Notes: a model not told the origin generated them from the sequence alone. DNA of 64,000 nucleotides from Helicobacteraceae bacterium (GCA_027038835.1 JALWGC010000014.1:186001-250000); one strand, 5' to 3'. Shown: positions 1 through 8,495, numbered from the stretch's first letter. Made by a program: numbers and translations.

Positions 1-391
1 TACGTGTTTTGTATTCTGTTTCAAGTTTAAGCTTATGAATCTGCCTAGTCCAATAACGATGAAATTCACTAAAAAGCATCGTCATTACCAAAGCGACAAG
101 AAACGAAATATAAGGAAACGGATCGTAGTCGAACCACATACCGATCGTAACTATCGTCAAGGCCAATACACCGTTTTCAAACCCATGAAACAAAGTTATA
201 AGAGCTAAAAGCATCAACAGATACGGAGCGTCTTTATCGATCATGACGATATCTTCAGGATTTATCATATAACCGATCGATAGATACAAAAATACGATGA
301 CGATCGTTTCCGCATAGGCATAGCGATGCAGTAAGTCTAAACTTTTTTCTTTAAAAGTTTTTTGTTTTGCTCTTGCGTCTTTTTTTGACAT
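1..391 (-). CDS. pelD: PelD-like c-di-GMP receptor of Pel polysaccharide synthesis, N-terminal part only
   Basis: The gene runs off the left edge, so only the first 130 codons are visible. The start ATG at 389-391 follows directly on the stop of the PelC-like gene (TAAATG). The protein begins with a short Lys-rich cytoplasmic tail, then hydrophobic segments near residues 25-42, 52-85 and 92-107, with the phrase GYMINPEDIVMIDKDAPYLL between the first two. Known PelD proteins have four N-terminal membrane helices followed by GAF and degenerate GGDEF domains that bind cyclic di-GMP and activate Pel synthesis. Only the membrane part can be judged here, so the name rests on this topology and on the PelC-like neighbour. 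The GAF/GGDEF part would lie outside the window. Confidence 0.6.
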   Translation of the reverse strand, partial: MSKKDARAKQKTFKEKSLDLLHRYAYAETIVIVFLYLSIGYMINPEDIVMIDKDAPYLLMLLALITLFHGFENGVLALTIVTIGMWFDYDPFPYISFLVALVMTMLFSEFHRYWTRQIHKLKLETEYKTR

Positions 392-973
392 TTAATTTTC
401 AGATTTTGTACTATTGGTTTCTTTTACTTTTTCTTTCTTAGACGCTTTTCCCTCAAAGATCATCTCATCTATGAGATCTTGAGCGGTCGTGCCGATAGAA
501 GCATTCCCCCAGTCACTATCGGAACCAGTTGCACTCCATACCACTTTCCCTTTTTTTGTTTTGTAAAGAGTCAACTGAAGACTTACCGCGGGTTCACCAT
601 CTATCCCCGTCTTGTATCGCCATTCACTCACACCACCATACAAAAAGTACTTGCTACCATCAGCTTTAGCTATTTTTCTCGCTTTTTTTAAAGAAGGCGC
701 TTTCTCTGTAATGTGAGATTTAATCTTATACCCTTTAGTAAGAAGAATACCCTCTACAATGTTCGATGCTCTCATGCCGGCACGCGGCGTATCGGTATAG
801 TTGCGTAAGCGAAAAACCGAAATCGTTACATCTCGCTTTTGTATATATGAATCGTTAACATCGACATAGACCGGAGGAAGCCCCTTTTTCGTTGTAACGA
901 TAGAAGCGGTAGAACATCCAACAACCAAAAAAAATGTGATAAACAAAGCACTATACTTGAGAACTTTCAACAC
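392..973 (-). CDS. pelC: PelC-like outer-membrane lipoprotein
   Basis: The protein is about 193 residues. A GTG start at 971-973 is preferred because AAGGGTGG lies just upstream and the product then opens with a compact lipoprotein signal ending in the lipobox VVGC; an upstream ATG at 1019-1021 would put 16 odd residues before it. The mature part has a TolB/PelC-like look: NYTDTPRAGMRASNIVEGIL, then a segment rich in aromatic residues (YGGVSEWRYKTG), and a KTKKGKVVWSATGS strand motif. In Pseudomonas, PelC forms a ring at the outer membrane that guides the polysaccharide to the exit channel. The tail after about residue 180 is Lys/Glu rich. It sits between a porin and PelD. Family assignment is by pattern and context, not by search. 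Confidence 0.6.
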   Translation of the reverse strand: MLKVLKYSALFITFFLVVGCSTASIVTTKKGLPPVYVDVNDSYIQKRDVTISVFRLRNYTDTPRAGMRASNIVEGILLTKGYKIKSHITEKAPSLKKARKIAKADGSKYFLYGGVSEWRYKTGIDGEPAVSLQLTLYKTKKGKVVWSATGSDSDWGNASIGTTAQDLIDEMIFEGKASKKEKVKETNSTKSEN

Positions 974-1021
974 TTGCCATCCACCCTTCATTATTTTTAA
1001 AATTTGACGGAAGTATACCAT

Positions 1022-1050
1022 ATTATAATAAAAAGTAAAGAGTTTTTAAA
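1022..1050 (-). promoter_or_regulatory. Candidate promoter in front of the PelC-like gene
   Basis: On the minus strand TTTAAA (1045-1050) and TATAAT (1022-1027) are 17 bases apart. This lies in the 24-base gap after the porin gene, so pelC-pelD could be transcribed separately from the upstream genes. The transcript would start near 1015, which also favours the internal GTG start of the PelC-like protein. Confidence 0.4.
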
Positions 1051-2845
1051 AACTAAAAGAACCCCTTACCTGCCAAACTTGGAACATTCCGTCATATAAA
1101 TCGGTATTTTTCGGATAAGCTTGAATATAATTCATCATCAATTTCAATTCATTCGATATATACCAATTTATACCGATGCCGATATCGGTTTGTTCTCCCC
1201 CTTGTTCATCCTTGTCGTTGAGGTTGATATATGAATATCTCGCCGCCAATTCGACGGCACCTTTACCCGTCGGTTTCACTTTATCCAGTGTAGCGTCCTT
1301 GAGCGAAAATCTCTTCCCTTCTCCAAGAAGAAAATAACTTCCCTGCACATAGTAACCGTTAAATCTATATTTTCCTTTTTTCGCGTTAACATTTACCAGT
1401 GTAGCCTCAGCTTGAATGGAATACTTATCATACATACCAAAAAGTTCTACATTGTTTTTTGCAACCGTATCGACATTTTTGATTTTTACCGAAACGTATT
1501 TCGTATCTACAAAATCGGATTCCGCTCCTTGCTTATATTTGATACTATCCGAATTGAACTTTTGTGATTGATATGCAGTACCGATATTGAAAATTCTATG
1601 TGGAGCTGTTTTGTATGCATAAGTCAAGCGCAGATTGTATCCAGGATGGCTTATTTCATCATCCAAACGTTCATCGATAGAATTGGAAAAAACATCGAAA
1701 AAAAGATTGAAATAGTTATCGGAAACTTTCTTACGCATTAACAATTCTCCACCGATTTTTCGCCTGTCCACATACGCATCGCTCAATGCACGTTCCATAA
1801 AGGTGATATATTTCGAAGAGGAGTAAGATTCAAGAGAAAAGGGGATTTTGAAATTACCCACTTTAAATCGATAACGAACATCTAGTGGTTTGAACTTCCC
1901 TTTATACCCAAGGTAGATATCTTTGTAGCTGTTCGGTCCGGTAAAACTATAAGCAAATTTATAAAACAACTTTTTATCGAAAAAAGAGCCTTTATGATAC
2001 ACACGAATACGTCGAAAATCCCGTTTGGAATAGCTTCTTGAAGCTTCATCCACATAAGCGAAATCGTATTCGAAGCGTGCTCCAAAACGCCATCTATAAT
2101 CCCATTCTCCCTCTCCTCGATCGTTTTTGAAATATCTTAAATATCGTTGGTATCGAAAACGATTGCTTGAAACGGCAAGTTTGTCTTTTTTAATATATTT
2201 CTTTTTCTCTTTCTTTTTTTTCTTCTTTTTCTTCTTTTTCTTCTTTTTCTCTTTTTGCTTACTCTCTTTATATGCACCTGCACTATATTCTTTTGGCAGC
2301 GAATTCGATTCATTACTCATATTTGCATCGGTTGTTACATCCGAAGATACTTTTTTTGCAATCAGAGGAGATTCTTCAGCGACTTCAGTATTCACGGCAG
2401 TTGCCTCACCGAGAAAAGTTACCTCCTCTATCGTTGTATTCTTCTCGTTATTTCGATCGTTTTTTTCTTCCGATGCCGAAACGGTAATAGGAACTTTTAT
2501 TATGGATTCGACAACTTGTGAAGTATTGCTGTCATTTTCGTTCTGTTGTTTGGTTTTTGAGTCAAAGCGATATCTATACGTAGAAGTGATATAGGCATCA
2601 TCGAAATCGGATTGTAATTTTTTCAAAAGGGGTTGTGCCTCCTTAAAACGGTCGTAACACCCACATCTAACCGTGATCTTCTTGCCTATATACATCACTT
2701 TGCAACTAGAATCGAAAGATTGCTTGGCAATTTCGTTGCGATGTGCGACCGTATCGGGTGTCGATACTATCTGCACCGTATAACATGTTTCTTTGGCATA
2801 CAACAAAACCTGAATCGTCAAAACAAAGAAAACAAATATTCTCAC
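1046..2845 (-). CDS. SPOR-domain / poly-lysine / OprP-type porin fusion
   Basis: The 599-residue protein begins with a signal peptide (residues 1-18). A SPOR-like domain follows (about 20-95, with Cys21, Cys48, Cys61 and Cys63), then an acidic/polar linker and a poly-lysine stretch of 13 lysines near residues 200-213. Residues 228-599 form a beta barrel of the phosphate-selective porin O/P type, with alternating aromatic strands, tight turns and a C-terminal Phe as needed for BAM insertion. The start is GTG, overlapping the preceding stop (GTGA), with AAGGA upstream. SPOR domains usually bind denuded peptidoglycan, so the protein probably spans cell wall and outer membrane. Its place before pelC suggests a polysaccharide exit channel in the role of PelB, which is inference. 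An ordinary anion porin is the alternative. Confidence 0.7.
   Translation of the reverse strand: MRIFVFFVLTIQVLLYAKETCYTVQIVSTPDTVAHRNEIAKQSFDSSCKVMYIGKKITVRCGCYDRFKEAQPLLKKLQSDFDDAYITSTYRYRFDSKTKQQNENDSNTSQVVESIIKVPITVSASEEKNDRNNEKNTTIEEVTFLGEATAVNTEVAEESPLIAKKVSSDVTTDANMSNESNSLPKEYSAGAYKESKQKEKKKKKKKKKKKKKEKKKYIKKDKLAVSSNRFRYQRYLRYFKNDRGEGEWDYRWRFGARFEYDFAYVDEASRSYSKRDFRRIRVYHKGSFFDKKLFYKFAYSFTGPNSYKDIYLGYKGKFKPLDVRYRFKVGNFKIPFSLESYSSSKYITFMERALSDAYVDRRKIGGELLMRKKVSDNYFNLFFDVFSNSIDERLDDEISHPGYNLRLTYAYKTAPHRIFNIGTAYQSQKFNSDSIKYKQGAESDFVDTKYVSVKIKNVDTVAKNNVELFGMYDKYSIQAEATLVNVNAKKGKYRFNGYYVQGSYFLLGEGKRFSLKDATLDKVKPTGKGAVELAARYSYINLNDKDEQGGEQTDIGIGINWYISNELKLMMNYIQAYPKNTDLYDGMFQVWQVRGSFSF
2213..2255 (-). 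repeat. 9-base direct repeats coding for the poly-lysine run
   Basis: On the minus strand the unit AAAAAGAAG is repeated three times in tandem, followed by a run of eight A. It encodes the poly-lysine part of the porin. Copy changes of nine bases would keep the frame and change the lysine number by three; slippage of the A8 run would break the frame. Confidence 0.75.
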
Positions 2846-4353
2846 AGAAGTCCTTCTTTTTTAAGTAAAATATAATCGGCAGATTTATTTGGCTTTTTTC
2901 CATTGTCTTCGACTAACAACAATGTAGGTATATCTCTTGATGGATACACTATACTGATCCCTTCGCTAAAGCCTATGTCGGGAATATTGCGCACTTTTTT
3001 GGCTTTATGCGACCTCATAGAATAGAACCAAAGCGAAAAGCTGCCGTTTCTCGTCTCGTCGCTGCCGGCAATAAGCCAAAAACCGCTTTCTTTTACGTCA
3101 TAATACATTCCGCGTATCCCTTGACCTTCAAGCGATACATAATACGGTTTTGTAAAGTCGGGTTTTTCATCTTTCGTAGTAAAAAGTTCTTTTGGATTTT
3201 TAATCCCTATGATAATAGCTTTTCTATTGTGCAGCGGGGAACGAAAACCTATATATAGTATTTGATGTGTTTTTTCGTAACTGAGCCCTTCTATATTAAG
3301 ATCACTTTTTAAAAGAACGTTTTGATGAAAAAGCTCCGGAAACTTTTCAAAAAGAGCCGATTTGAATTTTTTGTATATATCTACAGACAAAAAAGATTCG
3401 TCGCTGTACTGCAACATGACCAATTTTTCTCGACTCTTTTTTGTTTTGTTTTCCCTATCGGCGGAGAAAGAGGTAATAGCGAAAATGGTATTTCCATCAT
3501 TGGTCAGCGCTTCGAAGTCTTCTACTTTGCGTAATTTTTTCTTTATTTTTTTAGGTATGTAAACAGAACCGATTTCGATAAATTTACCGTTTTGATCGAA
3601 CTCGACAAGCTTGAACGCTTTTGCACTTCCTTCATCTTCTACAAGCAAAACAGCTCCATCGGGCAACGTTGTCGCTCCCGATGGCTCGAAAATATTGTAA
3701 AATTTTCCCTTCTTGTAGCTCAAATCCCCTTCTATCGAATCGAACAAACTACTTTGTTCCGCCGTATCCAATAATGCATATATCAATAGTGCGACACTTA
3801 AAGTAAGTCCAAGAGAAAAATATGTATATGCGTATTTAAGCCAGCGATATTTTTTCTTGATCTCGGCTGCAAGGATATGCAGATGATTGCTCATATCTTT
3901 GATACTTCTTTTGTCGTTTTTGAGTATTTTTTTTATTTTATCGTGATATTCAACAGGAGAGTGCTCCGCAGCGTCTTGGTAAAAAAGGGCAGATTCGTAC
4001 CCTTCTTGTAGTTTTTTCTTCACAAGTTCTTGTTTACTGCGAGGTTTGACCGCCAAAACGGCGAAAACGATCGAACCCAAAGCGGTAAGGATAATGGCGA
4101 TAAAAGCGTAAGTCATCAAACTGTTATGAACTATAAAGCTCGATGCCGTTACGGTAACGGTCAAGATAAAGCCGTTTATCGATATCAATATCCCCGCTTT
4201 AGAATCCGCCAGTGCGGTCAAATCGAGATTCGATTTGAGACCGTTTCGAAAAAAGGTAGAAACGAGTTTCGATACGCTATTTTGCTTCTTGTTTTTCTCT
4301 TTTTTAAACTCGTCTGCCGTGTTGAGTGCTTTATCCGTATCGTTTATTTCCAT
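2842..4353 (-). CDS. PycTM membrane domain fused to a DUF3616/SdiA-regulated-like propeller
   Basis: The protein is 503 residues. Residues about 35-195 resemble the Pycsar effector transmembrane domain (PycTM, DUF5706): the signature LADSKAGILISINGFILT opens the first helix, with further membrane segments near 76-103 and 170-192. The rest is a predicted extracytoplasmic beta-propeller-like region with NIEGLSYEKT followed by LYIGFRSPL, typical of DUF3616/esterase-like propellers, and phrases such as EPSGATTLPDG and VEDFEAL. No cyclase gene is adjacent, so a Pycsar defence role is unlikely. The gene lies 7 bases after cotH and overlaps the porin start by 4 bases, so it is part of the Pel-like operon. 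It might be an envelope sensor or scaffold. Function unknown; domain calls are by pattern. Confidence 0.65.
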   Translation of the reverse strand: MEINDTDKALNTADEFKKEKNKKQNSVSKLVSTFFRNGLKSNLDLTALADSKAGILISINGFILTVTVTASSFIVHNSLMTYAFIAIILTALGSIVFAVLAVKPRSKQELVKKKLQEGYESALFYQDAAEHSPVEYHDKIKKILKNDKRSIKDMSNHLHILAAEIKKKYRWLKYAYTYFSLGLTLSVALLIYALLDTAEQSSLFDSIEGDLSYKKGKFYNIFEPSGATTLPDGAVLLVEDEGSAKAFKLVEFDQNGKFIEIGSVYIPKKIKKKLRKVEDFEALTNDGNTIFAITSFSADRENKTKKSREKLVMLQYSDESFLSVDIYKKFKSALFEKFPELFHQNVLLKSDLNIEGLSYEKTHQILYIGFRSPLHNRKAIIIGIKNPKELFTTKDEKPDFTKPYYVSLEGQGIRGMYYDVKESGFWLIAGSDETRNGSFSLWFYSMRSHKAKKVRNIPDIGFSEGISIVYPSRDIPTLLLVEDNGKKPNKSADYILLKKEGLL

Positions 4354-4360
4354 CCTTTGT

Positions 4361-6031
4361 TCACTCTATAATGATTTCCATGACACCGTCATGCCTTTTT
4401 TCTTCTTCATCGCGATATTGATCCAGCGCAATTTGATACTTTGAAGGATCGTTTTCTTGCTTGGCGACAATTTTGAGAAAATACGTTCCCGGTTCCAAAC
4501 TCAAGCCGGTATCGTAATGGATATCTCCCCATTTCGTCATATTTAGATCTTTTTCTTTGACATTCGTTAACGACAAAAGCTTATTTTCCATCTCCGGATC
4601 GGTAGCCAATGTTATGTCGTACACGATAGGGTCATGTTCAAGATCGTACGACCTTCCCCATCCTATGACAAGATCATCGTTTTTATACTCATAACTTTGC
4701 CAAAAAGGCATCGGATCGCCCTTACACGCTTCATAATCTCGCATACTGCCCGGTACCATTTCGTTACGAACCCATGCGAACTCTTTATCCCAGTCTCCAT
4801 TCATGTGCGCACTATCGGGTAAGCTTTTTACATACGGTTCGACCAACGGTTTGTATTTATCCATTAAAGCGTGTATTTTTTCATCCGTTATATATTTTTC
4901 TCGCAAATAATGCACCATTGCATCCAAATCGTCACGGTTCTTTTTAATTTTCAAAAATTTTCTATGTAATGGGGACGCCCACCAGTTGGCAATCCCTTTA
5001 CTCCATTTTGGTGCGGTATCTCGGTTGTGTGCAATACCGTCGTAATCCCAAGGCAGAAAATAGAATTTATCGCTTAATGCCGGGTTGAGTAAAAAAAAGT
5101 TTTGCGTAATCGTATCTTTATTGTCCAAGACAATATTAATAGCGAACCAAGTAAGATAATTATTGCGATTGAAGTACTTGTTGAATACTTTTTCAAACTC
5201 TTTGTTGGTTCTTGCGTTAGTAACGGCTTGCGTCATAGCGACGACTTTTTCTCTATCTTTGCCGTTTTGCATCTCCAATGAAGCATCGAACGCATCTTTA
5301 TTCAGAGGCTTCCCTTTGGCATCGATTTTCAAAGCATCGGTCATTTGAAAATAATAGTTTTGCGCTTTATACAGATTGTCCGACGATGAAAAACCGTGGT
5401 TTTTCAGATACAATTTATCACACTGCTCTATGTGTGTAAAAAGTCCATAATTTTTCGTTCCGTTTTCATCATATACCATCAAATGTACAAATTGCGTCCT
5501 CAAACTCGTGAAATTCGGTATCGACTGAAAAAGTTCGAAAGAGAGCATATTTCGTATACGCGACCTATCGTAAGGGTGTTTATTGAGGTTGAAAGTTCTC
5601 TCACCCCTATATAGAGGACGATTCTTATCTAAAATGATTCGAAACGATGCCTGCTTCGCTCTTCTTGTCGATTTACCTTTTTGCTTCATCGAAGCATTGG
5701 GAGTAAATGCCGAATAATCTTGATTGGCATAAACGACATGGATTTGAGGCTTGTAATTATCGTATGGATTTTTATCCATCTCTATATCTTTGAGCGTACA
5801 AGGTCGAGCGGAAGCGTTCAAGTCATCATACGGCTTACAAGTAAAGTCGTTCGGCACCGGTATCGTCACGGAAGCTTCAAGTACATTTCCACCCGTCACT
5901 TTCGGGTACCAAGCCGCATTATCTTTGATATCTCCGACTACGGAAGGGTGTTTATCGTTGTAACTACCCTTACATCCAAACTGTAACAATATGACCAACA
6001 AATAGCAAGCCGGTTTTATATATCGGTGCAT
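4361..6031 (-). CDS. CotH-kinase family lipoprotein
   Basis: The start ATG at 6029-6031 has AAGGGTGG just upstream; an in-frame GTG six bases earlier overlaps that ribosome site and is less likely. The 556-residue product has a lipoprotein signal ending LLQFGC. CotH-kinase landmarks follow in order: the KQKGKSTRR loop with SFRI behind it, a helical region, DNKDTITQNFFLL, and the metal-binding motif LPWDYDGI. A beta-rich C-terminal domain (about 430-556) resembles pre-peptidase or Fn3-like folds. CotH of Bacillus phosphorylates spore-coat proteins, and related proteins occur beside polymer-synthesis genes in many bacteria. Here it would act in the periplasm, anchored to a membrane, possibly on a protein or polymer of the Pel-like pathway. 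Its substrate cannot be deduced. Confidence 0.8.
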   Translation of the reverse strand: MHRYIKPACYLLVILLQFGCKGSYNDKHPSVVGDIKDNAAWYPKVTGGNVLEASVTIPVPNDFTCKPYDDLNASARPCTLKDIEMDKNPYDNYKPQIHVVYANQDYSAFTPNASMKQKGKSTRRAKQASFRIILDKNRPLYRGERTFNLNKHPYDRSRIRNMLSFELFQSIPNFTSLRTQFVHLMVYDENGTKNYGLFTHIEQCDKLYLKNHGFSSSDNLYKAQNYYFQMTDALKIDAKGKPLNKDAFDASLEMQNGKDREKVVAMTQAVTNARTNKEFEKVFNKYFNRNNYLTWFAINIVLDNKDTITQNFFLLNPALSDKFYFLPWDYDGIAHNRDTAPKWSKGIANWWASPLHRKFLKIKKNRDDLDAMVHYLREKYITDEKIHALMDKYKPLVEPYVKSLPDSAHMNGDWDKEFAWVRNEMVPGSMRDYEACKGDPMPFWQSYEYKNDDLVIGWGRSYDLEHDPIVYDITLATDPEMENKLLSLTNVKEKDLNMTKWGDIHYDTGLSLEPGTYFLKIVAKQENDPSKYQIALDQYRDEEEKRHDGVMEIIIE

Positions 6032-6040
6032 ACCCACCCT

Positions 6041-6310
6041 TTACTTGACCGTTTTTTCTTTCTTACACTCCCCGACTATAATGTTACCTTTATTTTTTTT
6101 GATCGTTTTTTTCTTGATCCCTTTGACTTTTCTAAACTCTTTGAAATCCTTGAAGCATCCATGCTCTTTTCTATATTTCAAAATTCGTTTCGCTTTTTTC
6201 TTCCCTATCCCTTTCAAAGAGACAAGCTCGTCAAATGTCGCGGTATTTACATCTACCGCACCAAAAGCAAAAACCGAAGCCACTACCACCAAAACCAACA
6301 TCTTTATCAT
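6041..6310 (-). CDS. Secreted helix-hairpin-helix (ComEA-like) protein
   Basis: The protein is 89 residues: a signal peptide of about 18 residues, then a ComEA-type helix-hairpin-helix region containing VDVNTATFDELVSLKGIG and a second hairpin around FRKVKGIKKKTIKK. Such proteins bind double-stranded DNA without sequence preference, and ComEA takes up DNA in the periplasm during natural transformation. The many lysines fit DNA binding. The start has AAAAAAGGGG upstream. The gene is first in the series leading into cotH (9-base gap). It could be a competence gene or could bind extracellular DNA, which is a common partner of cationic Pel polysaccharide. The second idea is inference. Confidence 0.75.
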   Translation of the reverse strand: MIKMLVLVVVASVFAFGAVDVNTATFDELVSLKGIGKKKAKRILKYRKEHGCFKDFKEFRKVKGIKKKTIKKNKGNIIVGECKKEKTVK

Positions 6311-6332
6311 CGCACACCCCTTTTTTGCAATT

Positions 6333-6338
6333 ATTATA
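6333..6338 (-). promoter_or_regulatory. -10 element for the ComEA/CotH/Pel-like operon
   Basis: TATAAT on the minus strand within AAGATATAATAATTGC, 22 bases before the ComEA-like start codon. It is the only good -10 in the 58-base gap behind the AsmA-like gene. No clear -35 is visible, which is usual in Campylobacterota. Confidence 0.5.
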
Positions 6339-6368
6339 TCTTTTTAAAGTAAAAAAAAACAAAATTCT

Positions 6369-8375
6369 TTAAAAAAGTTTCTTAAAGAGTTTCTCAAGCT
6401 CTTTGTTCGCTTTTTTCTCCAGTTTTTTTCCAGCTTCAGTTTTCATAAACTCTTTCAAATCGACTCCCACTTTCGGTTTTTCCATAGAGCCTTTGAGGGT
6501 TACGCTAACGGGCGTTTTCTTGACTGTCAGCGTTATACGCGAATCGATAGTTCGTTTTTTCGTATCGATGTCGGTTTTTTTGCTCAAAATACGCGCTTTA
6601 CGCGACTGCAAATCGAAAATTGCGGCGATTTTTTCTTTGTTGATGTTCGCTTTGGCATCACCGTTGAAGTACTCTTTGTACAAATCGACTTTGGCGAACT
6701 TTTTGATAAGGTCGAATGTTTGGTTATGAACGAATTTCCCTTCTTTGAACTGCGCTTTGGCGACCCCTTTGGAGAGTGCGAGATTGTAATCTATCTGTGC
6801 ATTTACTCCACCGTCGAAAATTTCCGGATAGTAGAGTATCCAAAGTAGTTTTTTAGTTCGCATATCGTCAAGCGTGATATGCGCGTCGTCGTTTTTTAGC
6901 AACACATCGAGTTTCCCTTGGGCGATGTCGGAATGAAGCGTTACAAGCAAGTCTTTGTCTTTCGTGATATCACCCGTAGCCGTCAACCCTCCGCGTAGAT
7001 GTCTGTCGGTAACGAAATAAAGCTTCTCAAGCGATGCGACATTGAGTGTATAATCGCTCTTTAGACTCCCTTTGTTTATGTAAAAAAGCGCTTTTTTGAC
7101 ATCCAAGTTCGCAAGCGTCGATGCGAGCGTAAGTTTTGTCTCGGCTACGCTTTTCGCTATGTTTGTCTGGGTTTTTAGGCGAAAAGAGGTTTTTGGCATA
7201 GGGTGTTTGAAACCGTACTCTTTAGTCAAAAAAGCGGTGTTGAGAGAACCGGTCGATGCACTCTGTACAACACCTGAGAGGTTTTTCACATCCAAGCTAT
7301 CGAGGTTGGCTTGCACCCCTACGACTCCACTTGCATAAGTTGGCTGTTTGAGCATGTACAGTAGTTTTTCTATGCGTAAATGTTCGATTTTGGCTCGAAG
7401 CGCTTTTGGCTGAAGCTCTTTTAGAGTAACGTCTATCGCCGTTTTCGAAGAGGCTATATCGCTTTTTAGATCGAGCTTCATATTTTGTCGATCACCTTTG
7501 AGTGTCCCGTTGAGATTGAGCGCACCCCGTACATCCGCACCCGTTAGCGGTTTTAGCAATGCCAGCTCTTTAACTTTTGCATCGAAGAGAATATCGGCAC
7601 GAAGGGGCTGTGGAACGAGCCAGCCCGAAGTGGTGAGTTTTGCCAAGTTGGAATCGAAAAGATACTCGTATGCCACTTTTTCTTTTTGCAGTTTCGCATT
7701 TGCGTCCATCGAAAAAGTGGTCGCAGGAATATGCACCCCAAGATACTTGGCGATGACCGTTTTGTTCAGTTCGCCGTTTCGCGAATGCAGTGTTACATCT
7801 CCATCGAGCTGATGGGGTTTGATGTTTTTGAAGTTCAAATCGATGTCGAGTTTCGCCGATGCGTACTTCGGCTCTCCGGCGATATAAAGCAAACTCTCGA
7901 CATCGAGCTGTTTGAGATGGGCGATGATGGATGTAGGATTGAACTCGGTAAGCTCCACATGATAGGTCGTATCGCTTTTGGCTACGTCGCTTTTCCCTTC
8001 GATAGTAACGAAACTCGCATCCCCTTTGATAGTTCCATCGGTAAAGAACGAGCCGTTAATGTTGCGTTTGACTATAGAGCGCAACTCCTTTAGCTTGCTA
8101 AAGCGCACATCGTATGTCAAATCGAACGATTGCGTAAAAAGGGAGTACTCCCCTTTGACTTGCACGGCGTTACTTTGCGTAATGTACAAAACGACATCCA
8201 AATCACTCATGGAGAGATGAAATCGCTTCAGCTCCACATCCAAACCGCTCGATTTACGAATCTGCTCTTCTACGATGGGACGAACCAAAGAATTACCAAA
8301 GCCCGTAAACGCTATAACATATATCCCAACAACCAACAAAACCGCAAAAACGGCAAGAAACTTCGCTACTTTCAT
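6369..8375 (-). CDS. AsmA/TamB-like envelope protein
   Basis: The 668-residue protein has one N-terminal membrane helix (about residues 4-26) and a long periplasmic region of repeated beta segments. The layout is like AsmA-family proteins, with blocks such as LDVELKRFHLSM near the start and DLKEFMKTEAGKKLEKKANKELEKLF at the end. AsmA-like proteins form bridge-like beta grooves that carry lipids between inner and outer membrane. The start ATG at 8373-8375 follows AAAGAGGG. It is transcribed away from grpE from a shared 187-base region. It could also be annotated as DUF748 or an uncharacterised AsmA-family protein; the exact subfamily is unclear. Confidence 0.65.
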   Translation of the reverse strand: MKVAKFLAVFAVLLVVGIYVIAFTGFGNSLVRPIVEEQIRKSSGLDVELKRFHLSMSDLDVVLYITQSNAVQVKGEYSLFTQSFDLTYDVRFSKLKELRSIVKRNINGSFFTDGTIKGDASFVTIEGKSDVAKSDTTYHVELTEFNPTSIIAHLKQLDVESLLYIAGEPKYASAKLDIDLNFKNIKPHQLDGDVTLHSRNGELNKTVIAKYLGVHIPATTFSMDANAKLQKEKVAYEYLFDSNLAKLTTSGWLVPQPLRADILFDAKVKELALLKPLTGADVRGALNLNGTLKGDRQNMKLDLKSDIASSKTAIDVTLKELQPKALRAKIEHLRIEKLLYMLKQPTYASGVVGVQANLDSLDVKNLSGVVQSASTGSLNTAFLTKEYGFKHPMPKTSFRLKTQTNIAKSVAETKLTLASTLANLDVKKALFYINKGSLKSDYTLNVASLEKLYFVTDRHLRGGLTATGDITKDKDLLVTLHSDIAQGKLDVLLKNDDAHITLDDMRTKKLLWILYYPEIFDGGVNAQIDYNLALSKGVAKAQFKEGKFVHNQTFDLIKKFAKVDLYKEYFNGDAKANINKEKIAAIFDLQSRKARILSKKTDIDTKKRTIDSRITLTVKKTPVSVTLKGSMEKPKVGVDLKEFMKTEAGKKLEKKANKELEKLFKKLF

Positions 8376-8407
8376 CCCTCTTTCTCCATTTACAAATCAA
8401 GTTCGTT

Positions 8408-8413
8408 ATTATA
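8408..8413 (-). promoter_or_regulatory. -10 element of the AsmA-like gene
   Basis: TATAAT on the minus strand in AGTGTATAATAACG, about 33 bases before the start codon. The first HspR-type operator lies about 34 bases further upstream, so it could affect this promoter as well as grpE. Confidence 0.5.
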
Positions 8414-8446
8414 CACTATTTTATGATTTTATCTCTCAAAAACACA

Positions 8447-8467
8447 CTTGAGCCAAAAAGACTCAAG
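8447..8467. promoter_or_regulatory. HAIR-type operator 1 (HspR binding site)
   Basis: CTTGAGC, seven bases, ACTCAAG. The HspR consensus HAIR is CTTGAGT-N7-ACTCAAG, so this copy differs at one base with exact spacing. It lies upstream of the grpE promoter. Confidence 0.8.
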
Positions 8468-8495
8468 TTTATTTAATAAAAAAATTTAAATAATA

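Noticed and set aside
2842-4353. A Pycsar anti-phage system
   Set aside because: Only the membrane domain is similar; no cyclase gene is adjacent and the context is envelope biogenesis.
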